This document shows positions 34,586 to 44,189 of a stretch of DNA of 64,000 nt, piece after piece (position 1 is the stretch's first letter; each line of letters starts with the position of its first letter). The stretch lies in contig NZ_JAFLWW010000003.1 of the NCBI RefSeq assembly GCF_018555685.1, positions 124,001 to 188,000 of the forward strand, read 5' to 3'. Source of the stretch: Aminobacter anthyllidis. Its GTDB lineage: Bacteria > Pseudomonadota > Alphaproteobacteria > Rhizobiales > Rhizobiaceae. Both the position numbers and the translations under genes were made by a program. The notes below the pieces were generated by a model. It worked only from the letters and a program-made list of their open reading frames with translations, was not told the DNA's origin and ran no database searches.

Positions 34586-36067
34586 ATGAAGCAATGGAAA
34601 ACCATCTTGGCGGCCGCAGCGCTGGCGCTGGCATCCAGCACAGCCGCGATGGCCGCCCGCACCGACCTTGTGCTTGGCATGCCGCTTGAGCCGCCGCATC
34701 TAGACCCGACTGCGGGTGCCGCCGCAGCCATCGACGAGGTTTTCTACGCCAACGTCTTCGAAGGCCTGACCCGCATCGGTTCGCGCGGCGAGGTGCTCCC
34801 CGATCTGGCCGAGAGCTGGACGATTTCCGACGACGGCAAGACCTACACCTTCAAGCTGCGCTCCGGCGTGAAGTTCCACGACGGCAGCGACTTTGACGCC
34901 TCCGACGTCAAGTTCTCGCTCGACCGCGCCCGTGGCGAAAACTCGGTCAATGCGCAGAAGGGCCTCTTCGCGCCGATCGACACCGTCGAGGTCGTCGATC
35001 CGACCACCGTCAAGGTGACGCTGAAGAACCCGCTCGGCTCATTCCTCTACAATCTCGGCTGGGGCGACGCGGTGATCGTTGCGCCGGAGAGCGCCGACAC
35101 CAACAAGGAGAAGCCTGTCGGCACCGGCCCGTTCAAGTTCCAGAACTGGGCCAAGGGCTCGGCCATCACGCTGGTCAAGTCCGACGGCTACTGGGGCGAT
35201 CCAGTGGCGCTCGACAAGGCCGAGTTCCGCATCATCCCCGATGCTGCGGCCGCGATCCCTGCCCTGCTTTCTGGCGACGTGCAGGCCCTGCCGAACTTCG
35301 CGCTCGGCGACGCGCTCGCCCAGGTCAAGGCCGACCCGCGTTTCAAGGTCGTCATTGGCACCACCGAAGGTGAAACGGTGCTGTCGACAAACAACAAGCG
35401 CCCCCCCTTCGACAATCTCAAGGTGCGCCAGGCAATCGCGCATGCGCTCGACCGCAAGGCGCTGATCGATGGTGCCACAGGCGGCCTCGGCACACCGATC
35501 GGCTCGCATTTCGCGCCACACAACCCGGCCTATGTCGACCTGACCGGCACCTATCCGCACGACATCGCCAAGGCCAAGGAACTGCTCAAGGAGGCAGGCC
35601 TCGCCGATGGCTTCAAGGCGACGCTCAAGCTGCCCCCGGTAGGCTATGCCCGCCAGGGCGGCGAGATCGTCGCTTCGCAGCTACGCGAGGTCGGCATTGA
35701 CCTGCAGATCATCCCGGTCGAATGGGCCGACTGGCTCAAGCAGGTGTTCACCGACAAGGACTACGACCTGTCGATCGTCTCGCACACCGAGCCCAACGAC
35801 ATCGATATCTATGCCCGCAAGGACTACTACTTCAATTACGACAACCCGGCCTTCAACAAGGTCATCGACGAACTCAACCTGACCTCCGACGAGGCCAAGC
35901 GCACCGAGCTCTACAAGCAGGCGCAGAAGATTCTCGCCGACGATGCCGTCAACGGCTTCCTGTTTGAGCTGCCCAAGGTCGGCATCTGGGACGCCAAGGT
36001 CGAAGGCCTGTGGGAAAACTCGCCCATCCAGTCCAACGACCTCACCAAGGTGAAATGGGTCGATTGA
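34586..36067 (+). CDS. Peptide/opine-type ABC transporter substrate-binding protein
   Basis: 493 residues from MKQWKTILAA, with GGGGAGA before the ATG. Signal peptide ends STAAMA. Class II family 5 binding protein (SBP_bac_5): LAESWTISDDGKTYTFKLRSGVKFHDG, FSLDRARGE, VGTGPFKFQNW, FDNLKVRQAIAHALDRKALID. It is the periplasmic receptor of the ABC system that follows. The ligand could be a di- or oligopeptide or another amide; the adjacent M20 peptidase favours a peptide-like compound. Confidence 0.9.
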   Translation: MKQWKTILAAAALALASSTAAMAARTDLVLGMPLEPPHLDPTAGAAAAIDEVFYANVFEGLTRIGSRGEVLPDLAESWTISDDGKTYTFKLRSGVKFHDGSDFDASDVKFSLDRARGENSVNAQKGLFAPIDTVEVVDPTTVKVTLKNPLGSFLYNLGWGDAVIVAPESADTNKEKPVGTGPFKFQNWAKGSAITLVKSDGYWGDPVALDKAEFRIIPDAAAAIPALLSGDVQALPNFALGDALAQVKADPRFKVVIGTTEGETVLSTNNKRPPFDNLKVRQAIAHALDRKALIDGATGGLGTPIGSHFAPHNPAYVDLTGTYPHDIAKAKELLKEAGLADGFKATLKLPPVGYARQGGEIVASQLREVGIDLQIIPVEWADWLKQVFTDKDYDLSIVSHTEPNDIDIYARKDYYFNYDNPAFNKVIDELNLTSDEAKRTELYKQAQKILADDAVNGFLFELPKVGIWDAKVEGLWENSPIQSNDLTKVKWVD

Positions 36068-36227
36068 TGGCAAGGTGGCGCGGCCTTCGGGTTGCGCCAC
36101 GCGTCGCCCCAGCGCGGCATGTTTGCCGCCGCTATTTCTGGGGGCATTGGAAGAGTTCTGTGAACTCAGCCGCTCCGCAACCTGCGCGAGCTTTCGGAGC
36201 GGCACTTTCTCGGGCAGTTTGCGCCTG

Positions 36228-37175
36228 ATGACGATCTATTTGCTCAAACGCCTTTTGATCGGAATTGCGACCCTGGTCGTCGCCTCGCTCGTGGTTTTTC
36301 TGATGCTCGAGGTTGTGCCGGGCGACCCTGCGCGGCTGATGCTGGGCATGAATGCCAGCGATGCGCAGGTCGAACTGCTGCGCGAGCAGATGGGGCTCAA
36401 CCAGCCGCTGATCCTGCGCTACCTCGACTGGGCCCGGGGCCTCCTGTCGCTCGATTTCGGCAGATCCTACACCTATTCGGTGCCGGTCATCGATCTGATC
36501 AAGGAACGGCTGGTCGTCTCCTTTCCGCTCGCCGTGATCGCCCTCACACTGTCGACGCTGATCGCCATTCCTGTCGGGCTGTTCGCCGCCGCGCGGCGCG
36601 GCAAGGCTGGGGACACCGCAGCCATGGCCGTGGCACAGGTCGGCGTCGCCATGCCCAACTTCTGGTTCGCGCTGCTGCTTGTCTATGTCTTCGCGGTGTG
36701 GTTGCGGCTGGTGCCCGCCGGCGGCTTTCCTGGCTGGAGCAACGGCGCCTGGCCAGCGCTCAAGGCGCTGATCCTGCCGGCTTTGGCCCTTGCCTTGCCG
36801 CAAGCCGCCATTCTCGCGCGCGTCACGCGTTCCGCCCTCATTGAAGTCCTCAACGAAGACTATATCCGTACCGCTCGCGCCAAGGGCATGCCGATGCGCG
36901 CGGTGCTGTGGCGGCACGCGCTGCGCAATGCCATGATCCCGGTGCTGACCATCATGGGGCTGCAGTTCGCCTTCCTGCTTGCCGGCACGATCATCATCGA
37001 AAACGTCTTCTACCTGCCAGGCCTCGGCCGATTGGTCTTCCAGGCGATCACCCAGCGCGACCTGATCGTCGTCGAAAGCGTGGTCATGCTGCTCGTCGCC
37101 GCCGTAGTCATCGTCAACCTGATCGTCGATCTCTCCTATGCCGTTGTCGACCCGCGCCTGAGGGCACGGCAATGA
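36228..37175 (+). CDS. ABC transporter permease, DppB type
   Basis: 315 residues from MTIYLLKRLL; the open frame begins earlier (36075), but the first membrane helix starts here. Six helices expected. DppB-family features: VVPGDPARLMLGMNASDAQ, the EAA-like loop RVTRSALIEVLNEDYIRTARAKGM, and IENVFYLPGLGRL near the end. Its stop overlaps the next start (ATGA). Confidence 0.92.
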   Translation: MTIYLLKRLLIGIATLVVASLVVFLMLEVVPGDPARLMLGMNASDAQVELLREQMGLNQPLILRYLDWARGLLSLDFGRSYTYSVPVIDLIKERLVVSFPLAVIALTLSTLIAIPVGLFAAARRGKAGDTAAMAVAQVGVAMPNFWFALLLVYVFAVWLRLVPAGGFPGWSNGAWPALKALILPALALALPQAAILARVTRSALIEVLNEDYIRTARAKGMPMRAVLWRHALRNAMIPVLTIMGLQFAFLLAGTIIIENVFYLPGLGRLVFQAITQRDLIVVESVVMLLVAAVVIVNLIVDLSYAVVDPRLRARQ

Positions 37176-38041
37176 CCGAGACCGCACCGCAGAGCGACGG
37201 AACCTTCGGCGATCTTGTCAGCCGGGCTCTTGGAAACCGCTCCTTCGTCATCGGCCTCGTCATCACCCTGGTCGTCGTTGCCATGGCGGCCGTCTCGTTC
37301 TTCTGGACCCCCTTCGACGTCACCAGGCTTGTCGTTGCCGACCGCATGCAGCCGCCCTCCGCCGAGCACTGGTTCGGTACCGACCATTTTGGCCGCGACG
37401 TGCTATCGATGATCATGATCGGTTCGCGCAATTCGATCGCCGTGGCACTTGTCGCCGTCGTCATCGGCATGGGCATCGGCGTGCCGCTCGGATGCTGGGC
37501 CGCGGCGCGCGGTGGCTGGGTCGACGAGGCGCTGATGCGCTTCAACGATCTCGTCTTCGCCTTCCCCGCCCTGTTGTCAGCGATCATGATCACGGCGGTT
37601 TTCGGCCCAAGCGCGATCAACGCCATCATCGCCATTGGCATCTTCAACATTCCGGTCTTTGCCCGCGTCGCGCGTGCCGGCGCACTGTCCATCTGGCCCC
37701 GCGAGTACATTCTTGCCGCGCGGGCCGCCGGCAAGAACAAGGCGCGCATCACCGTCGAGCACATCCTGCCCAACATCGCCAACCTGCTGCTGGTCCAAGG
37801 CACCATCCAGTTCGCGCTCGGCATCCTCGCCGAAGCCGCCCTCTCTTATGTCGGGCTCGGCACGCAGCCGCCGATGCCAAGTTGGGGCCGCATGCTGTTC
37901 GATGCGCAGACGCTGATGATGGTGTCGCCATGGCTGGCTCTGTTTCCCGGCTGCGCCATCCTGCTCACAGTCCTGGGCCTCAACCTGCTTGGCGACGGCA
38001 TATCGGACATTTTCGATCCGCGCGCGAGGCGCCGGATATGA
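37172..38041 (+). CDS. ABC transporter permease, DppC type
   Basis: 289 residues from MTETAPQSDG, overlapping the previous gene by four bases. Typical DppC N-terminal helix, then HWFGTDHFGRDVLSMIMIGSR, a hallmark of this permease class, and the coupling loop REYILAARAAGKNKARI. It ends four bases inside the next gene (ATGA), so all three downstream genes are translationally coupled. Confidence 0.92.
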   Translation: MTETAPQSDGTFGDLVSRALGNRSFVIGLVITLVVVAMAAVSFFWTPFDVTRLVVADRMQPPSAEHWFGTDHFGRDVLSMIMIGSRNSIAVALVAVVIGMGIGVPLGCWAAARGGWVDEALMRFNDLVFAFPALLSAIMITAVFGPSAINAIIAIGIFNIPVFARVARAGALSIWPREYILAARAAGKNKARITVEHILPNIANLLLVQGTIQFALGILAEAALSYVGLGTQPPMPSWGRMLFDAQTLMMVSPWLALFPGCAILLTVLGLNLLGDGISDIFDPRARRRI

Positions 38042-39660
38042 GCCTGCTCGAGATAGAAAAGCTGTCGCTGAAGATCGGCAGCGTGCCTATCCTCAAAGAC
38101 ATCGACCTGTCGATCGCGGCGGGCGAAGTAATGGGGCTTGTCGGTGAGTCCGGCTCAGGCAAGTCGATGACGGCCCTCGCCGTCATGCGGCTCACGCCTG
38201 CCTTGGCCAGGATGGAAGGGCGCATCGCCTTCGAAGGCATCGACATCATTGGCGCGACAGAGTCCCAAATGTGCGCGCTGCGTGGCGACGACATCGGCAT
38301 GGTGTTCCAGGAGCCGATGACCGCGCTGAACCCGGTCAAGACCATCGGCGAACAAGTCGCCGAGGGCATCCGCTGGCACACCCGGGCCAGCCGCGCCGAG
38401 GCTGAAGAGCGCGCCAGGAAGATCCTCGATCGCGTCGGCCTGCCCGAGCAGAAATTCGCGCTGACGCGCTATCCGCACGAACTGTCCGGCGGCCAACGCC
38501 AGCGCGTGGCCATCGCGATCGCCTGCGCGCTCAAGCCCAAGTTGTTGATCGCCGACGAACCGACCACGGCCCTCGACGTGGTGCTGCAGGCCCAGATCCT
38601 TGATCTGCTCAAGGAACTGGTCAGCGAAAACAGGATGAGCCTGCTGTTCATCTCGCACGACCTTGCCGTCGTCACCGCAATGGCGGACCGGATCACCATC
38701 CTGCGCCAGGGCGCGGTTGTGGAGGCCGGCGACACCGCCCGCACGCTGTCGGAAGCGACCCATCCCTACACGCGCCAGCTCGCCCTTGCCTCGATGCACG
38801 TGCCGGCACGTGTGAAACCGCATGGCGAGGAAACGACCGAAAACCTGCTCGAAGTTGCAAACGTCACACGCGATTATCCAGGTCGCCGCAGGTCGCTGTT
38901 CTCCAGGCCAGAACCGGTCCGCGCGGTGGACAATGTCTCGCTCAAGATGAAGCCGGGCGCATCGGTGGCGCTTGTCGGCCGCTCCGGCTGCGGCAAGTCC
39001 ACCCTCGCCCGCATGATCCTGGCACTCGACACGCCGACCTCTGGCGCAATCAGGTTTCGCGGCATTGATGTCACCAGCGGCAGCGAGACCGATCTCAGGC
39101 GCGCGCGCCGCAACATGCAGGTGGTGTTTCAGGATCCCTACGGATCGTTCGACCCCCGCCACACCGTCGAGCGGCTGGTTTCCGAGCCACTTCATCTTCT
39201 CGAGCGCAAGCCCAACCGCAAGGAGCGCCGCGATATGGTCGGCCGCGCCTTGCATGAAGTCGGCCTCAACCGTTCGGACATGGAGAAATACCCACACGAA
39301 TTTTCCGGCGGCCAGCGCCAGCGCCTGTCGATCGCCCGCGCCATCATCACCCGTCCGAAGCTGGTCGTCGCCGACGAGCCGGTTTCGGCGCTCGACGTTT
39401 CGATCCGCGCGCAGATCCTCGACCTGTTCGCCGAGCTCAACCAGAAGCTCGGCGTCGCCTATCTCTTCATCACCCACGACCTGACCGTCGCCCGCGCGAT
39501 CACCGACGACGTTCTGGTCATGCACGAAGGCAGGATTGTCGAGCGCGGCAAGACATCAGAGGTGCTCGACCACCCGCAGACTGAAGCGGCGCAAGCGCTC
39601 GTCTCTGCTGCGCCGGACCTGCACCGGGCAATTGCCCGGCGCCTGCAGGAACAGGGGTAA
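38038..39660 (+). CDS. Fused dual ATP-binding protein of the peptide ABC transporter (DppD-DppF)
   Basis: 540 residues carrying two complete ABC ATPase domains. First domain: Walker A GESGSGKS (about 37-44), signature LSGGQRQR, Walker B LLIADEP. Second domain from about 270: Walker A GRSGCGKST, signature FSGGQRQR, Walker B LVVADEP. Each has an oligopeptide-specific C-terminal extension (THPYTRQL in the first). Fusion of the D and F subunits is common in Rhizobiales. A 456-residue antisense frame here is a shadow. Confidence 0.92.
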   Translation: MSLLEIEKLSLKIGSVPILKDIDLSIAAGEVMGLVGESGSGKSMTALAVMRLTPALARMEGRIAFEGIDIIGATESQMCALRGDDIGMVFQEPMTALNPVKTIGEQVAEGIRWHTRASRAEAEERARKILDRVGLPEQKFALTRYPHELSGGQRQRVAIAIACALKPKLLIADEPTTALDVVLQAQILDLLKELVSENRMSLLFISHDLAVVTAMADRITILRQGAVVEAGDTARTLSEATHPYTRQLALASMHVPARVKPHGEETTENLLEVANVTRDYPGRRRSLFSRPEPVRAVDNVSLKMKPGASVALVGRSGCGKSTLARMILALDTPTSGAIRFRGIDVTSGSETDLRRARRNMQVVFQDPYGSFDPRHTVERLVSEPLHLLERKPNRKERRDMVGRALHEVGLNRSDMEKYPHEFSGGQRQRLSIARAIITRPKLVVADEPVSALDVSIRAQILDLFAELNQKLGVAYLFITHDLTVARAITDDVLVMHEGRIVERGKTSEVLDHPQTEAAQALVSAAPDLHRAIARRLQEQG

Positions 39661-39760
39661 GCGCAGATTCGCGTAGCGAATTCCAGCGGCACGATGAAAG
39701 GCCAGCGAACGCCGGGACGATGCGAAGCATCGGGGACCCGGCCGGAAACGCTAAGAAAAT

Positions 39761-40192
39761 CTATGTCGCCGGCTTGACCACATCGACAGGGCTGATGCCC
39801 AGCAGGTCCAGCGTGCGACGCAAAAGCTTGACCTCGTTTTCCGCAAGATGGGAGTCGGCCTTGGCGATATCGGCCATGTGACGCGCCAACTGCCTGCGCC
39901 GCTCGACGTCGAGATCGCGAAACATCGCTATGGCCTGCGAGCCGTTGGTTTCGTAGCCAAACTCGTTGAGATACTCGACGACGGCATCGATGCTGCCTTC
40001 GGCAATGCCGAAGGCTTCCGTGCAGATCCGGCGGAAGGCGGTCATTTCGCTCTCGCTGGCGACGCCGTCAGCCAGGATCATCCGGAACAGCAACAACAGC
40101 TCGGCCGAAAGCACCGGATCGTCGGCGACCTTGCGAACGCCGGGGTCGCCCTCGAACATGTTACGAATCTGGGCCAGCAATCCTGTCGCCAT
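39761..40192 (-). CDS. TerB-domain protein
   Basis: 143 residues from MATGLLAQIR with GAAGGG before the ATG at 40192. All-helical, with a TerB-like region: DPVLSAELLLLFRMILADGVASESEM, FRRICTEAFG, MADIAKADSHLAENEVKLLRRTLDLLGI. The two acidic LADGVASESE and AKADSHLAENE segments are the repeated acidic motif of TerB-like domains, which in other proteins bind metals. A role in tellurite resistance should not be assumed. The 100 bases between it and the upstream ATPase gene contain two small dyads (ATTCGC/GCGAAT and CGATGC/GCATCG). Confidence 0.75.
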   Translation of the reverse strand: MATGLLAQIRNMFEGDPGVRKVADDPVLSAELLLLFRMILADGVASESEMTAFRRICTEAFGIAEGSIDAVVEYLNEFGYETNGSQAIAMFRDLDVERRRQLARHMADIAKADSHLAENEVKLLRRTLDLLGISPVDVVKPAT

Positions 40193-40351
40193 GCGAATCC
40201 CTTCCATCGAAGCAGCTTCTATTCCGATATAGAGCAATGCGCGACGAAAGACACTTGGCCCAATGGCTAAGCAGCGGCCGATCCGGAGGCCCTATTGCGC
40301 AAGCAGGCTTGCTGTGGTCGAAGGCCTCATCCCTCCCGCGCAACGGCGCCG

Positions 40352-41137
40352 ATGTTCGACATAGCCACAGAAACCCTTCTGATCTTGATTGCAGCGGCGT
40401 TCATCGCCGGCTTCATCGATTCCATCGCCGGCGGTGGCGGACTGATCGCCATTCCGGCGTTGCTCCTTGCCGGCCTGCCGCCGCTTGAGGCGCTCGGCAC
40501 CAACAAGCTGCAATCGTTGTTCGGCTCCGGGTCTGCCACCATCAGCTATGCAGCCAAGGGCCATGTCGACCTGCGCAAGCAATTGCCGTTCGCAGCCATT
40601 TCATTCGTCGGCGCGATGCTTGGCGCCATGCTGGCGACGGTCCTGCCCGGCGACATCCTGCGCATCTTTCTGCCGTTCCTGCTGATCACGATCGCGCTGT
40701 ATTTCGCGTTCAAGCCCAACATGGATGACGTCGATCGCGTCGAACGCCTGCCGCCGCTGCTGTTCGGCCTGGCCGTCGTGCCGCTGATCGGCTTTTATGA
40801 CGGGGTGTTCGGCCCGGGCGCCGGCTCGTTCTTCATGCTCGCCTTCGTCACTTTGGCCGGCTACGGCGTGCTCAAGGCCACAGCCCATACCAAACTGCTC
40901 AACTTCGCCTCCAATGTCGGCAGCTTCCTCGCCTTCGCCTTTGTCGGCGTTGTTGCCTGGAAGATCGGGCTGCTGATGGGCGTCGCCCAGTTTATCGGCG
41001 CCCGGCTCGGCGCCCATATGGCAATGCGCAACGGCGCCCGGCTGATCAAGCCGCTCCTGGTCTGCACCTGCGTGGCGCTCGCCATCCGCCTGCTCATCGA
41101 CCCCACCAACCCGTTGCGGGTGATGATCGGCTTCTGA
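40352..41137 (+). CDS. TSUP (TauE/SafE) family membrane protein
   Basis: 261 residues from MFDIATETLL; about eight helices in two repeats. The repeat motif is visible twice: GFIDSIAGGGGLIAIPALLLAGLPP and GFYDGVFGPGAGSFFMLAFVTLAGY, with TNKLQSLFGSGSATISY and TKLLNFASNVGSFLAFAF. The family moves sulfonates, sulfite or other organosulfur compounds in some bacteria; the substrate here is unknown, and it is not next to the soe genes. Confidence 0.88.
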   Translation: MFDIATETLLILIAAAFIAGFIDSIAGGGGLIAIPALLLAGLPPLEALGTNKLQSLFGSGSATISYAAKGHVDLRKQLPFAAISFVGAMLGAMLATVLPGDILRIFLPFLLITIALYFAFKPNMDDVDRVERLPPLLFGLAVVPLIGFYDGVFGPGAGSFFMLAFVTLAGYGVLKATAHTKLLNFASNVGSFLAFAFVGVVAWKIGLLMGVAQFIGARLGAHMAMRNGARLIKPLLVCTCVALAIRLLIDPTNPLRVMIGF

Positions 41138-41199
41138 CTGCATTTTGACCGTCAATCGCGGCGCTGGTAACGTTCAATTGCCTCAGCGGAGCCAGCACC

Positions 41200-42033
41200 A
41201 TGGCAAGCGGCCACGTAACCACGGAGACATCGGCTGCACCTGTCCAGGCGCAGTTCGAATACGTGCGGCGCGGCCCGTCACCATTGCTCGCCGGAATCGT
41301 CACCGAATTGATCGGCTTTCGCGAGCTTGTCCCTGTTTACGTCAGGCAGACCGAGGTTGCTTCGCTTCATGTCCCGCTGGTCATCAGCTTCGGCGAACCC
41401 TTCGCCATCGGCTTGAGCCGGACGCCTGGGGACAATGACCGCTTCGCAAGTTTTGCCGCAGGCATTCATGCCGGGCCGGTGGTCATCGATTCCTTTGGGC
41501 AGTCTTGCTGCATCCAGGTCAATTTTACCCCTCTTGGCGCCCGCCGCTTCTTCGGCATGCCTATGAGCGAGCTTGCCGACCGCATGGTGCCATTCGACGA
41601 GTTGCTTGGCACCGCCGGCCACCGGCTTCGAGAACGGCTTGGCGATGAAACCGACTGGCACCAGCGCCTCGATCTTGCCGAAAGCTTCATCATCGAACGC
41701 CTGGCGAAAACTGCCCCAGCTTCGAGCGAAATTGGCTGGGCACTAGGAGAAATCATGGCGAGCGGTGGCCGCAGCCGCATGGCGACCCTCGCAAGCGAAA
41801 TCGGCTGGAGCCGCAAACACCTGGCCGCGCGCTTCGCCGACCAGGTCGGTGTCGGGCCAAAGACCATTGCACGCATCGCCAGGTTCAATCGCGCCACCGG
41901 CCTTTCGAAGCAGCCCAACCGAGCAGGCTGGGCCGATCTTGCGGCGGAATGCGGTTATGCCGACCAGGCGCATCTTGTCCGCGAGTTCCGCGACCTTGCC
42001 GGCACGACGCCGACCGGTCTTGGCCACAGTTGA
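41200..42033 (+). CDS. AraC family transcriptional regulator
   Basis: 277 residues, MASGHVTTET, with GGAG before the ATG. The N-terminal ligand domain spans about 1-180 and includes VQVNF.PLGARRFFG-like sequence (IQVNFTPLGARRFFGMPMSEL), seen in AraC proteins of the DUF6597 type. The C-terminal double helix-turn-helix spans about 195-270 (MATLASEIGWSRKHLAARFADQVG, WADLAAECGYADQAHLVREFRDLAGTTP). It lies 80 bases before a VOC protein that shares its direction and may be its target. Confidence 0.87.
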   Translation: MASGHVTTETSAAPVQAQFEYVRRGPSPLLAGIVTELIGFRELVPVYVRQTEVASLHVPLVISFGEPFAIGLSRTPGDNDRFASFAAGIHAGPVVIDSFGQSCCIQVNFTPLGARRFFGMPMSELADRMVPFDELLGTAGHRLRERLGDETDWHQRLDLAESFIIERLAKTAPASSEIGWALGEIMASGGRSRMATLASEIGWSRKHLAARFADQVGVGPKTIARIARFNRATGLSKQPNRAGWADLAAECGYADQAHLVREFRDLAGTTPTGLGHS

Positions 42034-42112
42034 GCCGGTAACATTTGTTCAATACGGCCAGGCAGCATTTGGTCACTGTGGGCCCTCGTTCAACGCCACA
42101 AGGAGGCGCGAG

Positions 42113-42532
42113 ATGCCCATATCAGAAGCTCCACGCATATTCCCGACACTGCGCTACAACAACGCCGCCAGCATGATCGACTGGCTTGGCGAAGCATTCG
42201 GCTTCACCATCCGCGCCAAATACATGGACGGCTCCGAAGTCGGCCATGCCGAACTGGCCCTGGGATCCTCGATGATCATGATCGGGTCATCGCGCGCCGA
42301 TGCCTACGGTGCCATCGTCGGCCAACCCGGCCAGAACGGCGGCAAGTCACTCTACATCGCGGTCGACGACGCCGACGCGGCCTATATCAGCGCCAAAGCT
42401 GCAGGTGCAGTCATCGTCCAGGAACTCACCGATCGAGACTACGGCAGCCGCGAATTCATCTGCCGCGACCCCGAGGGCAATGTCTGGAGTGTCGGCACCT
42501 ATTGGCCAAAGCCCGGCGAGCACGCCGCCTGA
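42113..42532 (+). CDS. VOC family protein (PhnB/glyoxalase-like)
   Basis: 139 residues from MPISEAPRIF with AAGGAGG before the ATG. One VOC domain: IFPTLRYNNAASMIDWLGEAFGF, a substrate strand with MDGSEVGHAELALGSSMIMIGS, LYIAVDDADAAYISAKAAGA, and FICRDPEGNVWSVGTYWP. The D.EGN.WSVGTY ending is the PhnB-type form. Possibly controlled by the AraC regulator upstream. Converges with cobQ with five bases between. Confidence 0.85.
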   Translation: MPISEAPRIFPTLRYNNAASMIDWLGEAFGFTIRAKYMDGSEVGHAELALGSSMIMIGSSRADAYGAIVGQPGQNGGKSLYIAVDDADAAYISAKAAGAVIVQELTDRDYGSREFICRDPEGNVWSVGTYWPKPGEHAA

Positions 42533-42537
42533 CAGGC

Positions 42538-44007
42538 TCAGCGCGCCGCCGCAAAGATCGCGTCGCAGTCGAGATGACGTTCGAGATGGTCGGCGATTTC
42601 ATCAAGGGCCCGTTCGACTTCGGCGCGATAGTCGATGCCGCCGCCCCTGATGCCAAGGCTTTCGAGGAAACGCCCACGAAAGCCGTCGGCGCCGAACAGG
42701 CCATGCAGATAGGTGCCGAAAACCTTGCCGTCGGCCGAAGTCGCGCCGTCGTCGACACCGTTGATGACGGCAGTTGGGCGGGTGCAGTCGGCACCCGTCG
42801 TCTTGCCGAGATGAATTTCATAGCCTGACAGTGCCTCGCCGTAGCGCACAGAGCGCGCCTCGACATTGCGCACGGTCTTTTCCGGCTCCATCACCGTCTC
42901 GACGTCGAGCAGGCCAAGGCCTTCGGCTTCCATGATACTGCCTTCAATTCCATGAGGGTCATGCACCACGCGCCCCAGCATCTGGTAGCCGCCGCAGATG
43001 CCGACGACATGGCCGCCGCGCCGGCGGTGTGCCTCGAGATCGCGGTGCCAGCCATTTTCACGGAACAGCATCAGGTCGCCGATAGTCGATTTAGACCCGG
43101 GGATGACCACCAGACCGGCATCTTCGGGCAGCCGCTGGCCGGGCGGCACGAACACCACCTCGACCTGCGGCTCGGCGCGCAGCGGATCGAGATCGTCGAA
43201 ATTGGCGATGCGGCCGAGCATCGGCACCGCGACCTTGAGCGCCCGCTTCTCACCACCTGCCAGCCGTTCGAGAATCACCGAATCCTCGGACGGCAGGAGT
43301 GCCGCCGCCTTGAGCCAAGGCACGACGCCAAAGCAGTGCCAGCCGGTGAAACGCTCGATCGCGGTAATGCCCTCGTCGAACAGGCTGGCATCGCCGCGGA
43401 ACTTGTTGATGAGATAGCCGACGATCATGCGCCGATCCTCTTCCGGCAGGATCAGGTGCGTGCCGGCAACCGAGGCGATGACCCCGCCGCGATCGATGTC
43501 GCCGACAAGGATCACCGGCACGTCGGCTCGGGTGGCGAAGCCCATATTGGCGATGTCGCGCGGGCGCAGGTTGATCTCGGCCGGCGAGCCAGCACCTTCG
43601 ACGATGATCAGCTCGGCGCCCTCGCCCAGCTTTTCCCAGGAATCGAGCACCGCCCCCATCAGTTTGGGCTTCAGTTCCTGATAGTCGCGGGCCTTGGCGT
43701 GGCCGAAGACCTTGCCCTGCACCACGACCTGGCTGCCGATGTCGCTCTGCGGCTTGAGCAGCACCGGGTTCATGTGGATCGACGGCTTGACCCCGCAGGC
43801 TATCGCCTGCAGCCATTGCGCGCGGCCGATCTCGCCGCCGCCCGCTTCGCCGGGAATGTCGGCCACAGCGGCGTTGTTGGACATGTTCTGCGGCTTGAAT
43901 GGCCGTACTTCCATCCCGCGATTGCGTGCCGCCCGGCACAGCCCGGCCACAAGCACCGTCTTGCCGACATCTGAGCCCGTGCCCTGGAGCATGATCGCTT
44001 TGGCCAT
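42538..44007 (-). CDS. cobQ: Cobyric acid synthase CobQ
   Basis: Glutamine-dependent amidation of four side chains of adenosylcobyrinic acid a,c-diamide in vitamin B12 synthesis. 489 residues, MAKAIMLQGT. P-loop-like GTGSDVGKT at about 9-17, FKPQNMSNNAAV typical of CobQ, and the glutamine amidotransferase domain in the C-terminal half with nucleophile Cys in GICGGYQMLG and the catalytic His in GTYLHGLFG. It stands apart from other cob genes in this window. Confidence 0.95.
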   Translation of the reverse strand: MAKAIMLQGTGSDVGKTVLVAGLCRAARNRGMEVRPFKPQNMSNNAAVADIPGEAGGGEIGRAQWLQAIACGVKPSIHMNPVLLKPQSDIGSQVVVQGKVFGHAKARDYQELKPKLMGAVLDSWEKLGEGAELIIVEGAGSPAEINLRPRDIANMGFATRADVPVILVGDIDRGGVIASVAGTHLILPEEDRRMIVGYLINKFRGDASLFDEGITAIERFTGWHCFGVVPWLKAAALLPSEDSVILERLAGGEKRALKVAVPMLGRIANFDDLDPLRAEPQVEVVFVPPGQRLPEDAGLVVIPGSKSTIGDLMLFRENGWHRDLEAHRRRGGHVVGICGGYQMLGRVVHDPHGIEGSIMEAEGLGLLDVETVMEPEKTVRNVEARSVRYGEALSGYEIHLGKTTGADCTRPTAVINGVDDGATSADGKVFGTYLHGLFGADGFRGRFLESLGIRGGGIDYRAEVERALDEIADHLERHLDCDAIFAAAR

Positions 44008-44189
44008 GGTTCAGGCTCCCTTGGACAGGAGGCTGAAAGTGACGGATGCGCCTCTCAAAAATGTCGCCACAAGTACCCTCGCTATCGAAATACTGCACAG
44101 CCGCTTCGCGGCATTCGTCGGGTTGCGCGGCGGCATCATTGGTCTAGATTGAACTTCGCGCATAGCCAAAAAACGACAGGGAGGCCGAC

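Noticed and set aside
33022-34731. 569-codon open frame on the - strand
   Set aside because: Antisense to the M20 peptidase and the start of the binding protein; no domain or ribosome site.
38155-39525. 456-codon open frame on the - strand
   Set aside because: Antisense to the fused ABC ATPase; shadow frame.
39661-39760. Small dyads after the ABC ATPase gene as a terminator
   Set aside because: The hairpins ATTCGC/GCGAAT and CGATGC/GCATCG are short and lack a T-run, so I do not call a terminator.
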